A stretch of 64,000 bases of DNA from G032773895 sp965248935 (GTDB lineage Bacteria > Pseudomonadota > Gammaproteobacteria > Pseudomonadales > Cellvibrionaceae). Under the pieces are notes generated by a model. It ran no database searches. It worked only from the letters and a program-made list of their open reading frames with translations, and was not told the origin of the DNA. A program made the translations under genes and the position numbers. The stretch is taken from positions 2,666,001 to 2,730,000 of the forward strand of contig OZ252214.1 of assembly GCA_965248935.1 (NCBI GenBank), given 5' to 3'. Below, piece after piece: positions 46,162 to 54,720 of this stretch (positions within the stretch are counted from its first letter, which is position 1; every line of letters starts with the position of its first letter).

Positions 46162-46637
46162 ATTATTTTCCTGACAAGCTTACCTGAGGGCAGTACCTCA
46201 TCGGCAAGAATAAATAGAAATGCGTGAGATTGTATCGGATCGTTGCTGTTCGCGCTTAAGTTTGTTATTAGCACTTCCCTGAATGATGTATGGCGACCTG
46301 CTGAATGAATCACGATAATAAGGCAAAAGAAATATCTGAGATAGATTATATAACACGAAACATCATAGGTGATGCCCCATTCATCCTTGATGAGTTGATT
46401 GAGTTATCGTATCTCTTCGGTAATTGAGGCCGCTATATTAACTGAAAACTTTCTAGAATTGGTATAATAAGCGGATTTTTGAAAAAACAGGGGTTGTAGG
46501 GGTTCATCGTTTAATTAAAGCCAACAGAAATTAGGAAGAGGAATTGGCTGGCATTGGGTGTTTGAGTGGCCTAGTCGGTTTTTTTCATCTGTGAGTTTGC
46601 TAAACTCCACAGAGAACGTGATTTTTTGAGGTGTCCT
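46162..46637. other. intergenic region with copy 2 of the repeat
   Basis: 476 bp between the divergent genes at 45601 and 46638. The right half (46463-46638) is repeat copy 2 and acts as leader of the gene at 46638. The minus frame at 46029-46313 overlaps the zinc-ribbon gene start in another frame and is not supported. Confidence 0.4.
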
Positions 46638-46638
46638 A
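46463..46638 (+). repeat. long direct repeat, copy 2
   Basis: About 176 bp matching 45390-45557. It ends in GAGGTGTCCTA, whose last A is the first base of the ATG of the next gene. This copy is the functional leader; copy 1 is the orphan. Confidence 0.85.
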
Positions 46639-47399
46639 TGCCGGATGAACAGTTTGATATTGTTTTTAAAGGCGAGTTAGCGAAGGGTTTTGAGCTTGCT
46701 CAGGCGAAAATTAACCTTGGGAGGCTATTTAAAGCCGATTCCAAGCGGGTTGAAGACTTGTTCAATGGCAAGTCTATTGTGCTGAAAAAGGGTTTATCGC
46801 TAGAAGCTGCAACAAAATATCGAGTTGCGATTAAAAAAGCGGGCGCCTTAGTGGACTTGAGAGAGGTGGTGAGTGAGCAGACCGATGCACCATCGATAAA
46901 AGACACGCCATCAATAAAAACAGAAACGTCAGGACGGGCCGTCTTTGGCGTGCAGCCCAGCCAAACTGCTGCCCCGCAAGCCCCGCAAGCCCCGCAAGCC
47001 CCGCAAGCCCCGCAAGCCCCGCAAGTTCAAACCGTTGCCGTCTATGAAGAATCGGGGCTCACCCTTGCCCCTATTGATGGAAACCTTGTTAAGGACGATG
47101 AGCGGCCTGTTGTCGAAGGCGTCAATGTGGATATTTCCAATATTAGTGTACGAGAGCAGGCAGGAAACCTTGTGGACAGCAATGAATACCAGCGAAAAGC
47201 ACCGCAGCCAGTTAATACGCAAGATTACGGTTTGGCACCGGCTGGGGCGGATGTCTTAAAACCAGAAGAGAGAAAGGTTCAGCCAGATTTAGAATTGGAC
47301 TTAAGTGAACTGTCTTTGGCGGAGCCGGGGGCTCGCTTGGGAGATAAAAAGCCGACGCCACTCCCGGCGCCGGATGTCACTCATATAGAGCTAGAATAA
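46638..47399 (+). CDS. conserved hypothetical protein with Ala-Pro-Gln repeat linker
   Basis: 253 residues. A folded N-terminal domain of about 75 residues (FDIVFKGELAKGFEL, KVEDLFNGKSIVLKKG type pattern, AATKYRVAIKKAGA) resembles small domains in conserved proteins of marine gammaproteobacteria; function unknown. A low-complexity linker follows with six APQ/PQA tripeptides encoded by a 9-bp tandem repeat, then an acidic disordered tail. ATG 46638 after GAGGTG. Convergent with ppa. Confidence 0.7.
   Translation: MPDEQFDIVFKGELAKGFELAQAKINLGRLFKADSKRVEDLFNGKSIVLKKGLSLEAATKYRVAIKKAGALVDLREVVSEQTDAPSIKDTPSIKTETSGRAVFGVQPSQTAAPQAPQAPQAPQAPQAPQVQTVAVYEESGLTLAPIDGNLVKDDERPVVEGVNVDISNISVREQAGNLVDSNEYQRKAPQPVNTQDYGLAPAGADVLKPEERKVQPDLELDLSELSLAEPGARLGDKKPTPLPAPDVTHIELE
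46971..47024 (+). repeat. six tandem copies of a 9-bp unit
   Basis: GCCCCGCAA repeated exactly six times inside the gene at 46638, encoding Ala-Pro-Gln. Perfect identity suggests recent slippage. Because 9 is a multiple of 3, copy-number change lengthens or shortens the linker without breaking the frame. Confidence 0.95.
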
Positions 47400-47433
47400 G
47401 TAGAACGGGAATAAACGTATTTAGACGCGGTGT

Positions 47434-47982
47434 TTAGAAACGAGGTTGGCTAGGCTCGTTATTGTAGCTTTCAATGGAGTCGGTAATTTCTTTCTTAGCC
47501 GATTCAACACTTTCCCAGCCGTCTATTTTTACCCACTTACCCTCTTCCAGGTCTTTGTAATGTTCAAAGAAGTGAGAAATTTGGCTAAGTTTTGTTTCTG
47601 GAATGTCTTCAATAGAGTTCACTTTATCGTAATACTTAGTGATTTTACTCACCGGCACGACGATAAGCTTTGCATCTTCTCCAGACTCGTCCGTCATTTT
47701 TAATACGCCAATTGGGCGACATTTCACAACCGAGCCAGGCATCAGTGGGCGGTTCATAAAGACTAATACGTCGGCTGGGTCGCCATCTCCGCATAGGGTG
47801 TGAGGAATGTAACCGTAGTTACATGGGTAGCGCATGGATGTACCTAGGATACGATCTACGAACAAAGCGCCAGAATCTTTATCGATTTCGTACTTAATTG
47901 GCTCGCCACCCATTGGGATTTCGATAATAACATTAACTTCTTCTGGGGCGTCTTTACCAGTTGGGACAAGATGAAGGCTCAT
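47434..47982 (-). CDS. ppa: inorganic pyrophosphatase (soluble, family I)
   Basis: Hydrolyses pyrophosphate made in biosynthesis. 182 residues. Active-site motifs: the EIPMGGEPIKYE start, YPCNYGYIPHT (about 53-63) and DGDPADVLV with metal-binding Asp (about 66-74), then KITKYYDKV. ATG 47982. It is transcribed divergently from the membrane pyrophosphatase hppA. Confidence 0.96.
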   Translation of the reverse strand: MSLHLVPTGKDAPEEVNVIIEIPMGGEPIKYEIDKDSGALFVDRILGTSMRYPCNYGYIPHTLCGDGDPADVLVFMNRPLMPGSVVKCRPIGVLKMTDESGEDAKLIVVPVSKITKYYDKVNSIEDIPETKLSQISHFFEHYKDLEEGKWVKIDGWESVESAKKEITDSIESYNNEPSQPRF

Positions 47983-48366
47983 ACAACTAAATTCCTGAAT
48001 GTAAGTGTGCTGCTTCTTAAAGTTTCCGGTGTTGTCTATTTAAGGCGAAAATATCAAAAGAGAGTTACTTTAAGAAACGGGTGAATATTTAAGCGGGCAG
48101 GATTGTAACACAATGGCACGCAAGGCATTTAATCCTTACATTGCTTGGTTTACCCCGTTCACTTGCTATCGTATGATCACGAGCGCGGCAAGCTGTACCC
48201 CGCCGCGCCGAGGTATATAAGCTTGAAGGTTAGGCCGATATTCCTATTATTGCAGCCAAACTCGATCAAGGTGTCTATATAAGCGCCAGAATTGAGAAAG
48301 CATCTGTATTGGGATTTGGTTTATCTGGGCAGGCTTGTACGACAATTAATAAATTTGGGGGTTTGT
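47983..48366. other. divergent intergenic region ppa / hppA
   Basis: 384 bp that should hold both promoters. The frame extending hppA upstream from 48292 uses a weak start and has no homologous sequence. No repeat or RNA gene was recognised. Confidence 0.4.
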
Positions 48367-50385
48367 ATGGAAGTTCTTTTTCTGCCACCTATTCTGGGTG
48401 GTGTTGGCCTTGTTGCGGCCTTTGTTTTCTATTTAATTATTATTCGTTATCCCGGTGGAGACGGCCTTGTTGCTGAAATTGCGCAAGAGATCCATAAGGG
48501 TGCGATGGTCTTTATGCGACGTGAGTATTCGATCCTAGCAATTTTCGTTTTGGTCATTGCTATTGCGCTGTTTGTTGGGTTTAAAAGTTGGCATACGCCT
48601 TTCGCCTTTGTGGTGGGTGCCTTATGTTCTGCTATAGCGGGCTATGTGGGAATGTTTGCTGCAACAAAAGCAAATGTAAGAACGACCATTGCGGCCAGTA
48701 CTCATGGCGCTGCGACGGCACTGCAAGTCGCCTTTTATGGTGGCTCTGTAATGGGGTTAACGGTTGCCTCAATGGGGCTGCTGGGTTTAGGTGGGCTGTA
48801 CCTGCTCTTTGGTGCTGACCCGGTGCATGTTGAAGCTATCCACGGCTTTGGTATGGGGGCTTCCTTGGTTGCGCTTTTCTCGCGTGTGGGCGGCGGTATT
48901 TTCACAAAGAGTGCTGACGTAGGCGCAGACTTGGTGGGTAAACTTGAAGCCGGTATTCCAGAAGACGACCCCCGTAACCCTGGTGTGATTGCCGATAATG
49001 TGGGCGATAACGTCGGTGATGTCGCCGGAATGGGGTCGGATATTTTCGAGTCCTACTGCGGCTCTATGATTGCGACAATCGCTATAGCCTCCACCATGTC
49101 TGTGGCTGCGGTGAGTGTTTTAGGCGGTGACCAAAGCCAATTAATGTTTGTTCCATTGGCACTCGCTTCGACGGGCTTAATCTGCTCGTTGTTGGGGATC
49201 GCCATGGTGAAAATAATGTCGTCCAAAGCTCCAGATGTGGCGCTGAGGTTTGGCACTATCGGTGCGACGGTTATCTTTATTGCGGCAGCTTACGTACTAA
49301 TACACACAATGGGTATTGCCGTAAACGTATGGTGGTGCGTGGTCTCTGGAGCGGTAGGTGGCATTATCATCGGTTTAGTGACGGAGTATTACACTGGCGG
49401 TAAGCCCGTTCGGAAAATTGCCAAAGACGGTGAAACTGGCCCTGCAACAGTGCTTATTTCCGGTCTAGCTGTGGGCATGGAGTCCGTAGTGGTGCCAGTG
49501 ATATGCATTGCAGGCATTATTTTTATTGCCTCTGTACTACTTCCTGAAGGTGTTGGTGTCTACGGTGTGGGTATTGGTGCTGTGGGGATGCTTGCCACGG
49601 TCGGTATTACTATGGCAATTGATGCTTATGGCCCTGTTGCCGATAATGCTGGCGGCATTGCTGAAATGGCCGGTCTAGGCGAAGAAACTCGCGCGATTAC
49701 CGATGGCTTGGACGAAGTAGGGAATACCACAGCGGCTATAGGTAAAGGCTTTGCCATAGGCGCCGCAGGTTTGGCTGCCTTGGCGATTATTGCCGCTTAT
49801 ATCGAAACTGTATCGGCCAATAAAGAGAGCTTTTCCCTGGCGATTAACGACCCACTCGTCTTAATGGGTATGTTCCTCGGTGGTATTTTCCCCTTCTTAG
49901 TCAGTGCTATTACCATGCGTGCAGTGGGTGATGCCGCCTTTGATATGATCAAAGAAATTCGTCGCCAGTTTAAAGAAATCCCTGGGTTGCTCGAAGGTAA
50001 GGCCAAGCCAGATACGGATCGTTGCGTGGATATTGCAACACGAGCAGCGCTACGCAAAATGATATTACCCGGTGCGTTGGCGGTTGTTTCACCTGTATTA
50101 GTGGGTTTTATTCTTGGGCCTGAGGCGCTGGGCGGCTTCCTGAGTGGGGCACTTATTTGTTGTGTACTTCTTGCGCTTATGATGGCTAATGCCGGTGGTG
50201 CTTGGGACAATGCGAAAAAGTTTGTTGAGAAAGGAAACTTTGGCGGCAAAGGCTCGGATGTGCATTCTGCTGTGGTAGTGGGTGATACTGTGGGTGACCC
50301 ATTTAAAGATACTTCTGGTCCTGCAATGAATATTTTAATTAATGTTATGGCCATTGTGAGTTTGGTTGTTGCGCCATTGTTATAA
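48367..50385 (+). CDS. hppA: membrane-bound ion-pumping pyrophosphatase (K+-dependent type)
   Basis: Couples pyrophosphate hydrolysis to pumping H+ and/or Na+ across the inner membrane. 672 residues, about 16 membrane segments. Catalytic loops: DVGADLVGKLEAGIPEDDPRNP (about 184-205), DNVGDNVGD and ADNAGGIAEM, plus GDTVGDPFKDTSGP at the end. GNTTAAIG (452-459) has Ala where K+-independent enzymes have Lys, so K+-dependence is expected. Glu228 in DIFESYCGS occupies the place of the ion-binding Glu of Na+-pumping members. ATG 48367 after GGGGG; an upstream in-frame start at 48292 is not supported. Confidence 0.93.
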   Translation: MEVLFLPPILGGVGLVAAFVFYLIIIRYPGGDGLVAEIAQEIHKGAMVFMRREYSILAIFVLVIAIALFVGFKSWHTPFAFVVGALCSAIAGYVGMFAATKANVRTTIAASTHGAATALQVAFYGGSVMGLTVASMGLLGLGGLYLLFGADPVHVEAIHGFGMGASLVALFSRVGGGIFTKSADVGADLVGKLEAGIPEDDPRNPGVIADNVGDNVGDVAGMGSDIFESYCGSMIATIAIASTMSVAAVSVLGGDQSQLMFVPLALASTGLICSLLGIAMVKIMSSKAPDVALRFGTIGATVIFIAAAYVLIHTMGIAVNVWWCVVSGAVGGIIIGLVTEYYTGGKPVRKIAKDGETGPATVLISGLAVGMESVVVPVICIAGIIFIASVLLPEGVGVYGVGIGAVGMLATVGITMAIDAYGPVADNAGGIAEMAGLGEETRAITDGLDEVGNTTAAIGKGFAIGAAGLAALAIIAAYIETVSANKESFSLAINDPLVLMGMFLGGIFPFLVSAITMRAVGDAAFDMIKEIRRQFKEIPGLLEGKAKPDTDRCVDIATRAALRKMILPGALAVVSPVLVGFILGPEALGGFLSGALICCVLLALMMANAGGAWDNAKKFVEKGNFGGKGSDVHSAVVVGDTVGDPFKDTSGPAMNILINVMAIVSLVVAPLL

Positions 50386-50425
50386 ACTATAAAAAGCAGA
50401 TTTTTTTTGCTTTTTAGTGATTAGT

Positions 50426-50454
50426 AGGCGGCTTTTATGGGCCGCCTTTTTTTT
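50426..50454 (+). terminator. intrinsic terminator of hppA
   Basis: AGGCGGC (50426-50432) pairs with GCCGCCT (50441-50447), 8-base loop, T-run to 50454. A second, A/T-rich stem (AAAAAGCA/TGCTTTTT) lies just before it at 50391-50415. Confidence 0.9.
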
Positions 50455-50624
50455 GAGTATAATGAATATTAAGAATGTTAATAGTGTTTTTACGGTTCTT
50501 GACGAAAATGAAATCATGTTTTTTAATGTTTCCAAGCATAATCTGGACAGTATTTAACTCCACTGCACAATGATGTCTGCTACGAACGTTAGGCCACCCC
50601 ATAAATTAAGAGTGTGAAAAAACA

Positions 50625-51596
50625 ATGATTGGAAAAATAATAAAAGGCATAGCGGCACTGTTTTTATTGGCGATTGTTTTTAATATATTCTTTGAAAGAG
50701 CGTCAAGCACGCTTAAAAAAGGAAAAGATAAAAATAAAGCAATAGTTGTATCAGAGAAAGAGCCTATTCAAAATGCCTTCGATAATTCGGATAAACGTAG
50801 TTATCTTCCTCCAATTGTACTATTGGCAAATATGTACGATTCCCTTGGTAAGGTGAAAACTGAATATATCACTCTTAAAATAGATAGGTTTCAAGTTAGG
50901 ACGGCCATTAACGATAATGCCATAGGTTGGAATTATATTTCTTTTCGCCAATATAGGTTTTCAGGCTCAGCTCCTGGGATTATCCAGTCTGATCAATTAA
51001 AAAAATTTGGTGTGACTGAATATGATGATTTATATAATGTAATAATAAAGATAAAGAAAGCTGATAAATCAAAAAAAATTAGCTCGCCGGATGAAATTAT
51101 GAATGAATTTGGGAGTGAAAAATACAAGCATATCTATGAAGTTTTAAATGTCTATGCTACTGATGACCCCAATGCAAAAAATGTAGAGCTGACTACTCTA
51201 GATAATACAACCGGAATAGCTTACATAGATATTTGTGAAAGTACGCGAGATAACTATAGAAACGCCGATAAAACCTCCGTTTTCTATTATTGCGCTGACC
51301 TTGTTGGAACACCTGAGCAATGGGGTTGTGTAAAAAACGGTATAAGCTCTTATAGCGACTTTAACTTAGCCGTGGAAGGCTGCGGAGTTATTAACAACTT
51401 AAATAGCAAGGTTTCTATATGTGAAAACATTGAAAAAAGATTTTTATCGAAGCATGGTGAAGATGAAAATCCACTCAGTTGTTCTGAAATGACCGCATAT
51501 ATGGAAAACTGGGAATGTTTACAGAGCCATTATGTTGGGAATGCAGACTTTTATAAAACGGCTCGGCAATGTGGTTTTACAGAGTTGGAATATTAA
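50625..51596 (+). CDS. hypothetical membrane-anchored Cys-rich protein
   Basis: 323 residues. One N-terminal membrane segment (about 4-24), then a mostly periplasmic domain. The C-terminal third carries eight Cys (ICEST, YYCAD, GCVKN, GCGV, ICEN, SCSE, ECLQ, QCGF), suggesting disulfides. No family recognised. Low G+C and high Lys/Asn set it apart from the flanking core genes, hinting at foreign origin. ATG 50625. Confidence 0.6.
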   Translation: MIGKIIKGIAALFLLAIVFNIFFERASSTLKKGKDKNKAIVVSEKEPIQNAFDNSDKRSYLPPIVLLANMYDSLGKVKTEYITLKIDRFQVRTAINDNAIGWNYISFRQYRFSGSAPGIIQSDQLKKFGVTEYDDLYNVIIKIKKADKSKKISSPDEIMNEFGSEKYKHIYEVLNVYATDDPNAKNVELTTLDNTTGIAYIDICESTRDNYRNADKTSVFYYCADLVGTPEQWGCVKNGISSYSDFNLAVEGCGVINNLNSKVSICENIEKRFLSKHGEDENPLSCSEMTAYMENWECLQSHYVGNADFYKTARQCGFTELEY

Positions 51597-51601
51597 TCAG
51601 G

Positions 51602-51696
51602 CTGCCAAAATATGGTGCTAATTGCCTATAGGTTTTTTGCGTAGATAATATGTATAAATGTAAGGAGTTTAAGTTAAGGCTTGTAAACCCTAGCTT
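51602..51696 (+). repeat. duplicated fragment matching upstream region and 5' end of the Fic gene
   Basis: 51602-51642 matches 53153-53193 (shared TGCTAATTGCCTATAG and flanks) and 51643-51696 matches 53386-53439, which covers the start of the Fic gene (GAGTTTAAGTTAAGGCTTGT in both). Here the two blocks are contiguous; at the Fic gene they are 190 bp apart. The copy is broken (TAATATGTATAAATG instead of the Fic ATGTGTAAATG) and does not code. Confidence 0.85.
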
Positions 51697-51768
51697 TGGT
51701 ACGGGGTAAAACTGAATAGTATTATTGACTTTTATAGGGAATTGACACCGCAGTCGCTTGTTCGCTGA

Positions 51769-52080
51769 TTATATAGCAGGAGCCGCCCACCAAGTTGGTT
51801 GTAACGAAATAAAAATCGTAAAAACAAAAAATATTAACCAATAAAATATAGCCAGTTTTTTATTAGGGATTAGCCAATAGGATACACTCCATAAGATAAC
51901 ACTTAAGAAAGCAACGGCATAATAAAAAAGACTACCATAGACTCCTATGCCTTTGCTAACCAGAATAAAATCTAGAAAAATAGAAATTATATATGTCCCT
52001 ACGCCTAATGTTAAGCATAAAGAAAAAACATAGAGACAAAATGCACTTATACAAGTAACCTGTTTTTTATCTAAAGCCAT
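51769..52080 (-). CDS. small polytopic membrane protein, candidate immunity protein
   Basis: 103 residues with three predicted membrane segments (about 10-35, 45-68, 75-95). ATG 52080 overlaps the stop of the alpha/beta-hydrolase gene by one base (TAATG), so it is translationally coupled. No family recognised. The arrangement enzyme plus small membrane protein matches lipase effector/immunity pairs; immunity is inference. Confidence 0.6.
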   Translation of the reverse strand: MALDKKQVTCISAFCLYVFSLCLTLGVGTYIISIFLDFILVSKGIGVYGSLFYYAVAFLSVILWSVSYWLIPNKKLAIFYWLIFFVFTIFISLQPTWWAAPAI

Positions 52081-52751
52081 TACTTCAACCCTAGCTTATA
52101 TAGATTGTTTGCTAGTTGCTTTCTCCTTTTATCACCTTTTATGCCCTCTTTGGCATAATAGAAATGCCCTTCTGACTTTTCCATTTGGTTAATCAGTTTG
52201 ATTGAGTTAGAAAATAATTCTGACGTTTCCATGCCTGCATAGATAGGATCGCTGTGTTCATCGAGATTAATAACAATAACCTTTTTTATGGATTTTATAC
52301 CTTTAACAATATTTAGAAAATTTTCACTAATTGGGCTACCTATCAGGACAAGATGATTTACTATAGAACCATTCCGAGCATATTTTACTGCTAATTGCGC
52401 AGCAATAAGTGAACCATAAGAATAACCGATTAAGTTAAATTGTTTATGTGAATTTGGGTATACTCGAAGCAGCATTGGGAAGCGCAGATCATACTCTCGA
52501 CCAAAAAATACTCCAATAGAGGCATCCGTATATTGACCTGCTGACCATTTTTCACGGTCAAGATAGATTGCACTTTTAATGCCGGCTTTATGGAAGGCTT
52601 TTATTAATTTTGGAATATATAGACCATTTAGACCAGCGCCACCTAAAAAGTATGTTCCCTTAATATAACTGCTTGGTTTTACACAGCATTGACCTTTTAA
52701 CGGGCCATATTTTCCTACTTGATCGGTTGTGGAAATTTCAGCTACTTGCAT
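52080..52751 (-). CDS. alpha/beta-hydrolase-like protein, candidate lipase effector
   Basis: 223 residues from ATG 52751, preceded by AAGGAGAG; the GTG at 52766 is too early. Nucleophile elbow G109-Y-S111-Y-G113, Asp168 (EHSDPI) and His196 (EGHFYY) give a complete Ser-Asp-His triad in the right order. The N-terminal region (YFLGGAGLNGLY, WSAGQYTDASIGVFFG) is unlike common esterases. No signal peptide. Coupled to the small membrane gene behind it. Substrate unknown; phospholipid or other ester. Confidence 0.65.
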   Translation of the reverse strand: MQVAEISTTDQVGKYGPLKGQCCVKPSSYIKGTYFLGGAGLNGLYIPKLIKAFHKAGIKSAIYLDREKWSAGQYTDASIGVFFGREYDLRFPMLLRVYPNSHKQFNLIGYSYGSLIAAQLAVKYARNGSIVNHLVLIGSPISENFLNIVKGIKSIKKVIVINLDEHSDPIYAGMETSELFSNSIKLINQMEKSEGHFYYAKEGIKGDKRRKQLANNLYKLGLK

Positions 52752-53392
52752 TTTCTCTCCTTTCACGTAACAGAAATTCTAGCTAGTACCTATCCTTGTA
52801 GTCGAAGGCAGAGGGAGCGAAGTTTAGCTGTCCTAAATGAGCGACTGATAACGTAGCTGGGTGAAAAATAGCTCTGGCCCGAAGGGTTGTGTCTGAAAAA
52901 ACGCCACTTGTCGTCGCCTATATGGATATAGGTGAGGAGCGTGAGCAGGAGCGGAAGCTTTACTCATCGTTTATTTAGAGTGACTAAACTTCTCTCTTCG
53001 TGCCTAAATTGGCGATTTTTCAGTCACAACAGTGACAATTGAATTAGTGTCAACAGGCCCTAGGCAATTGTTTGGGGGCGATTGAATTAAATTGGGGGGT
53101 GTGAGGGTATGGCTATGTCGGAAGGCGGCTTCGCCTTTTCCAACCTTCGGTTCTGCCAAAATATCATGCTAATTGCCTATAGAGTTTTTGCGTCATTTTG
53201 GGCGGTTTGGTTGCTGCCGGGGGTTAAAACTCATCTTTCTCCTGTACTTTCTCACATTCTTGCCAAAGCATATTGTCAATATAGTTTTCTTTGCATGTAG
53301 TTGCGCTCTAGGCTAGAATGTAGTTATGTAAATATTTTAAATTAAAAATATTCATATAATTCAATGGCTTATATTATTTTTGTGTAGATAGT
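52752..53392. other. 641-bp accessory intergenic region
   Basis: Contains the imperfect inverted-repeat element at 52888-53028, the hairpin-like block 53124-53142 repeated at 54621, and the upstream blocks shared with 51602-51642. No coding sequence is supported; the 63-codon plus frame at 53109-53300 spans these repeats and is rejected. Confidence 0.5.
52888..53028. repeat. 141-bp inverted-repeat element (MITE-like or structured RNA)
   Basis: TGTGTCTGAAAAAACGCCA (52888-52906) and the reverse complement of 53010-53028 (TGTGACTGAAAAATCGCCA) agree at 17 of 19 positions. The centre contains a smaller palindrome CCTATATGGATATAGG (52918-52933). No target duplication recognised; it could be a MITE or a hairpin RNA. 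Confidence 0.55.
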
Positions 53393-54535
53393 ATGTGTAA
53401 ATGTAAAGAGTTTAAGTTAAGGCTTGTAAGCCCTAGCTTCGATGCTCCCTTGACCGATACTCTGATTGAGCTTAATCATTTGAGAAAGTTGAAATTACAT
53501 GGCACAACTGCGCCATGGGTATTTTTTCAGCTTAAGGATATCTTTCATATTTTAGAAAGCGTGGGGTCTGCGAGGATCGAGGGTAATAGAACCACAATTT
53601 CTGAGTATATTGAGAGAAAAATTGAGCGTAAAGAGCGTTCTAATGAACGATTCTCGGAAATTACAAATATTGAAACTGCAATAAACTTTATTGAAGAGAA
53701 CATTAGTGGTGGTACGGAATTAACTCATCACTTTATCAGGGAGCTTCATAGCCTTGTTGTGGGTGATCTTACCGAAGAGGGAGATAGAACTCCTGGAGCA
53801 TATCGCACATGGAATGTTGAAATTTCCAAATCTACCCATATTCCACCAGAACACTATCAAGTTCAGTTATATATGGATGAGTTCCTAGAATTTATAAATG
53901 GAAAAGAGTCGGATAAATATGACCTGCTAAAGACCGCAATTGCTCACCATAGGTTTGCGTGGATACATCCTTTCGGAAACGGAAATGGTCGAGTTGTAAG
54001 ATTATTAACTTACGCATTACTTATTAAATATGGATTTAATGTTAAAGATGGAAAAATCTTAAATCCTACAGCCGTTTTTTGTAATGATAGAGATTTATAC
54101 TATGAAAAACTGTCTGAGGCAGATTTAGGCAACGATGAATCTCTTCTAAATTGGTGTGACTATGTTTTAACAGGAATACTTGAAGAAGTGACAAAAGTTG
54201 GAAAATTATTGAATTTTGATTTTTTATATAAATATATTCTTGTACCAACAATAGAATTAGGTATTGATCGAGGTTATATCAATAAGGATGAGGCTAAAGT
54301 TCTAAACATAGGCATCAAGAAGCAGTGTTTTAAAGCTAATGAGTTAGATGATACATTGGAAGGGCTTACGGCAAGACAGCGCACACATTTAATTTCTAAG
54401 ATGAAAGATTCAGGGTTTATAAAACCACTCAAGAAAAATGGGCGCACCTATTGTGTTAGTTTTATGAATAACTTTTTAATGAGAAGTTTGATACAAGTTT
54501 TGGAAAAAGAAAAATTTATCCCTCCAATCGACTAA
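53393..54535 (+). CDS. Fic family protein (probable AMP transferase)
   Basis: 380 residues. Fic motif H192-PFGNGNGR-VVR (HxFx[DN]GNGRxxR fully conserved) and the N-terminal inhibitory helix motif S59-ARIEG-N, so a class II, autoinhibited enzyme. The C-terminal part (about 290-375) looks like a winged helix (LTARQRTHLISKMKDSGFI), often DNA-binding. AMPylates protein hydroxyls in known members; target unknown. ATG 53393. Its 5' end is duplicated at 51643-51696. Confidence 0.9.
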   Translation: MCKCKEFKLRLVSPSFDAPLTDTLIELNHLRKLKLHGTTAPWVFFQLKDIFHILESVGSARIEGNRTTISEYIERKIERKERSNERFSEITNIETAINFIEENISGGTELTHHFIRELHSLVVGDLTEEGDRTPGAYRTWNVEISKSTHIPPEHYQVQLYMDEFLEFINGKESDKYDLLKTAIAHHRFAWIHPFGNGNGRVVRLLTYALLIKYGFNVKDGKILNPTAVFCNDRDLYYEKLSEADLGNDESLLNWCDYVLTGILEEVTKVGKLLNFDFLYKYILVPTIELGIDRGYINKDEAKVLNIGIKKQCFKANELDDTLEGLTARQRTHLISKMKDSGFIKPLKKNGRTYCVSFMNNFLMRSLIQVLEKEKFIPPID

Positions 54536-54604
54536 TAAAACTTTAACAAGTCAAAGTGTTTGGATATACGACAGTAGGTCGGAATACATTAAAAATACCC
54601 TGTA

Positions 54605-54642
54605 GGTTGGAAAAGCCGGAGGCGGCTTCGCCTTTTCCAGCC
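54605..54642 (+). terminator. hairpin after the Fic gene, repeated upstream of it
   Basis: GGTTGGAAAAG (54605-54615) pairs with CTTTTCCAGCC (54632-54642) with one G.U pair; an inner GGCG/CGCC stem sits in the loop. The block GGCGGCTTCGCCTTTTCCA (54621-54639) recurs identically at 53124-53142, before the Fic gene. Terminator or a REP-like element of this genome. Confidence 0.6.
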
Positions 54643-54720
54643 TTATTAAGTGTTTTGTTTGTGGTTAGAGAAGGGGGCCGCTATACGGGTTTCTATAGTG
54701 ATATGGTTTAGGGGTAAACA

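Noticed and set aside
46971..47024. CRISPR array
   Set aside because: The six 9-bp units are contiguous without spacers and lie in a coding frame.
36935..47400. complete type VI secretion locus
   Set aside because: No Hcp, VgrG, PAAR, ClpV or sheath genes were found in the accessory zone; only effector-shaped genes, so the secretion link stays an inference.
49797..50354. 185-codon minus-strand frame
   Set aside because: Antisense shadow of hppA; the plus-strand frame has all catalytic motifs.
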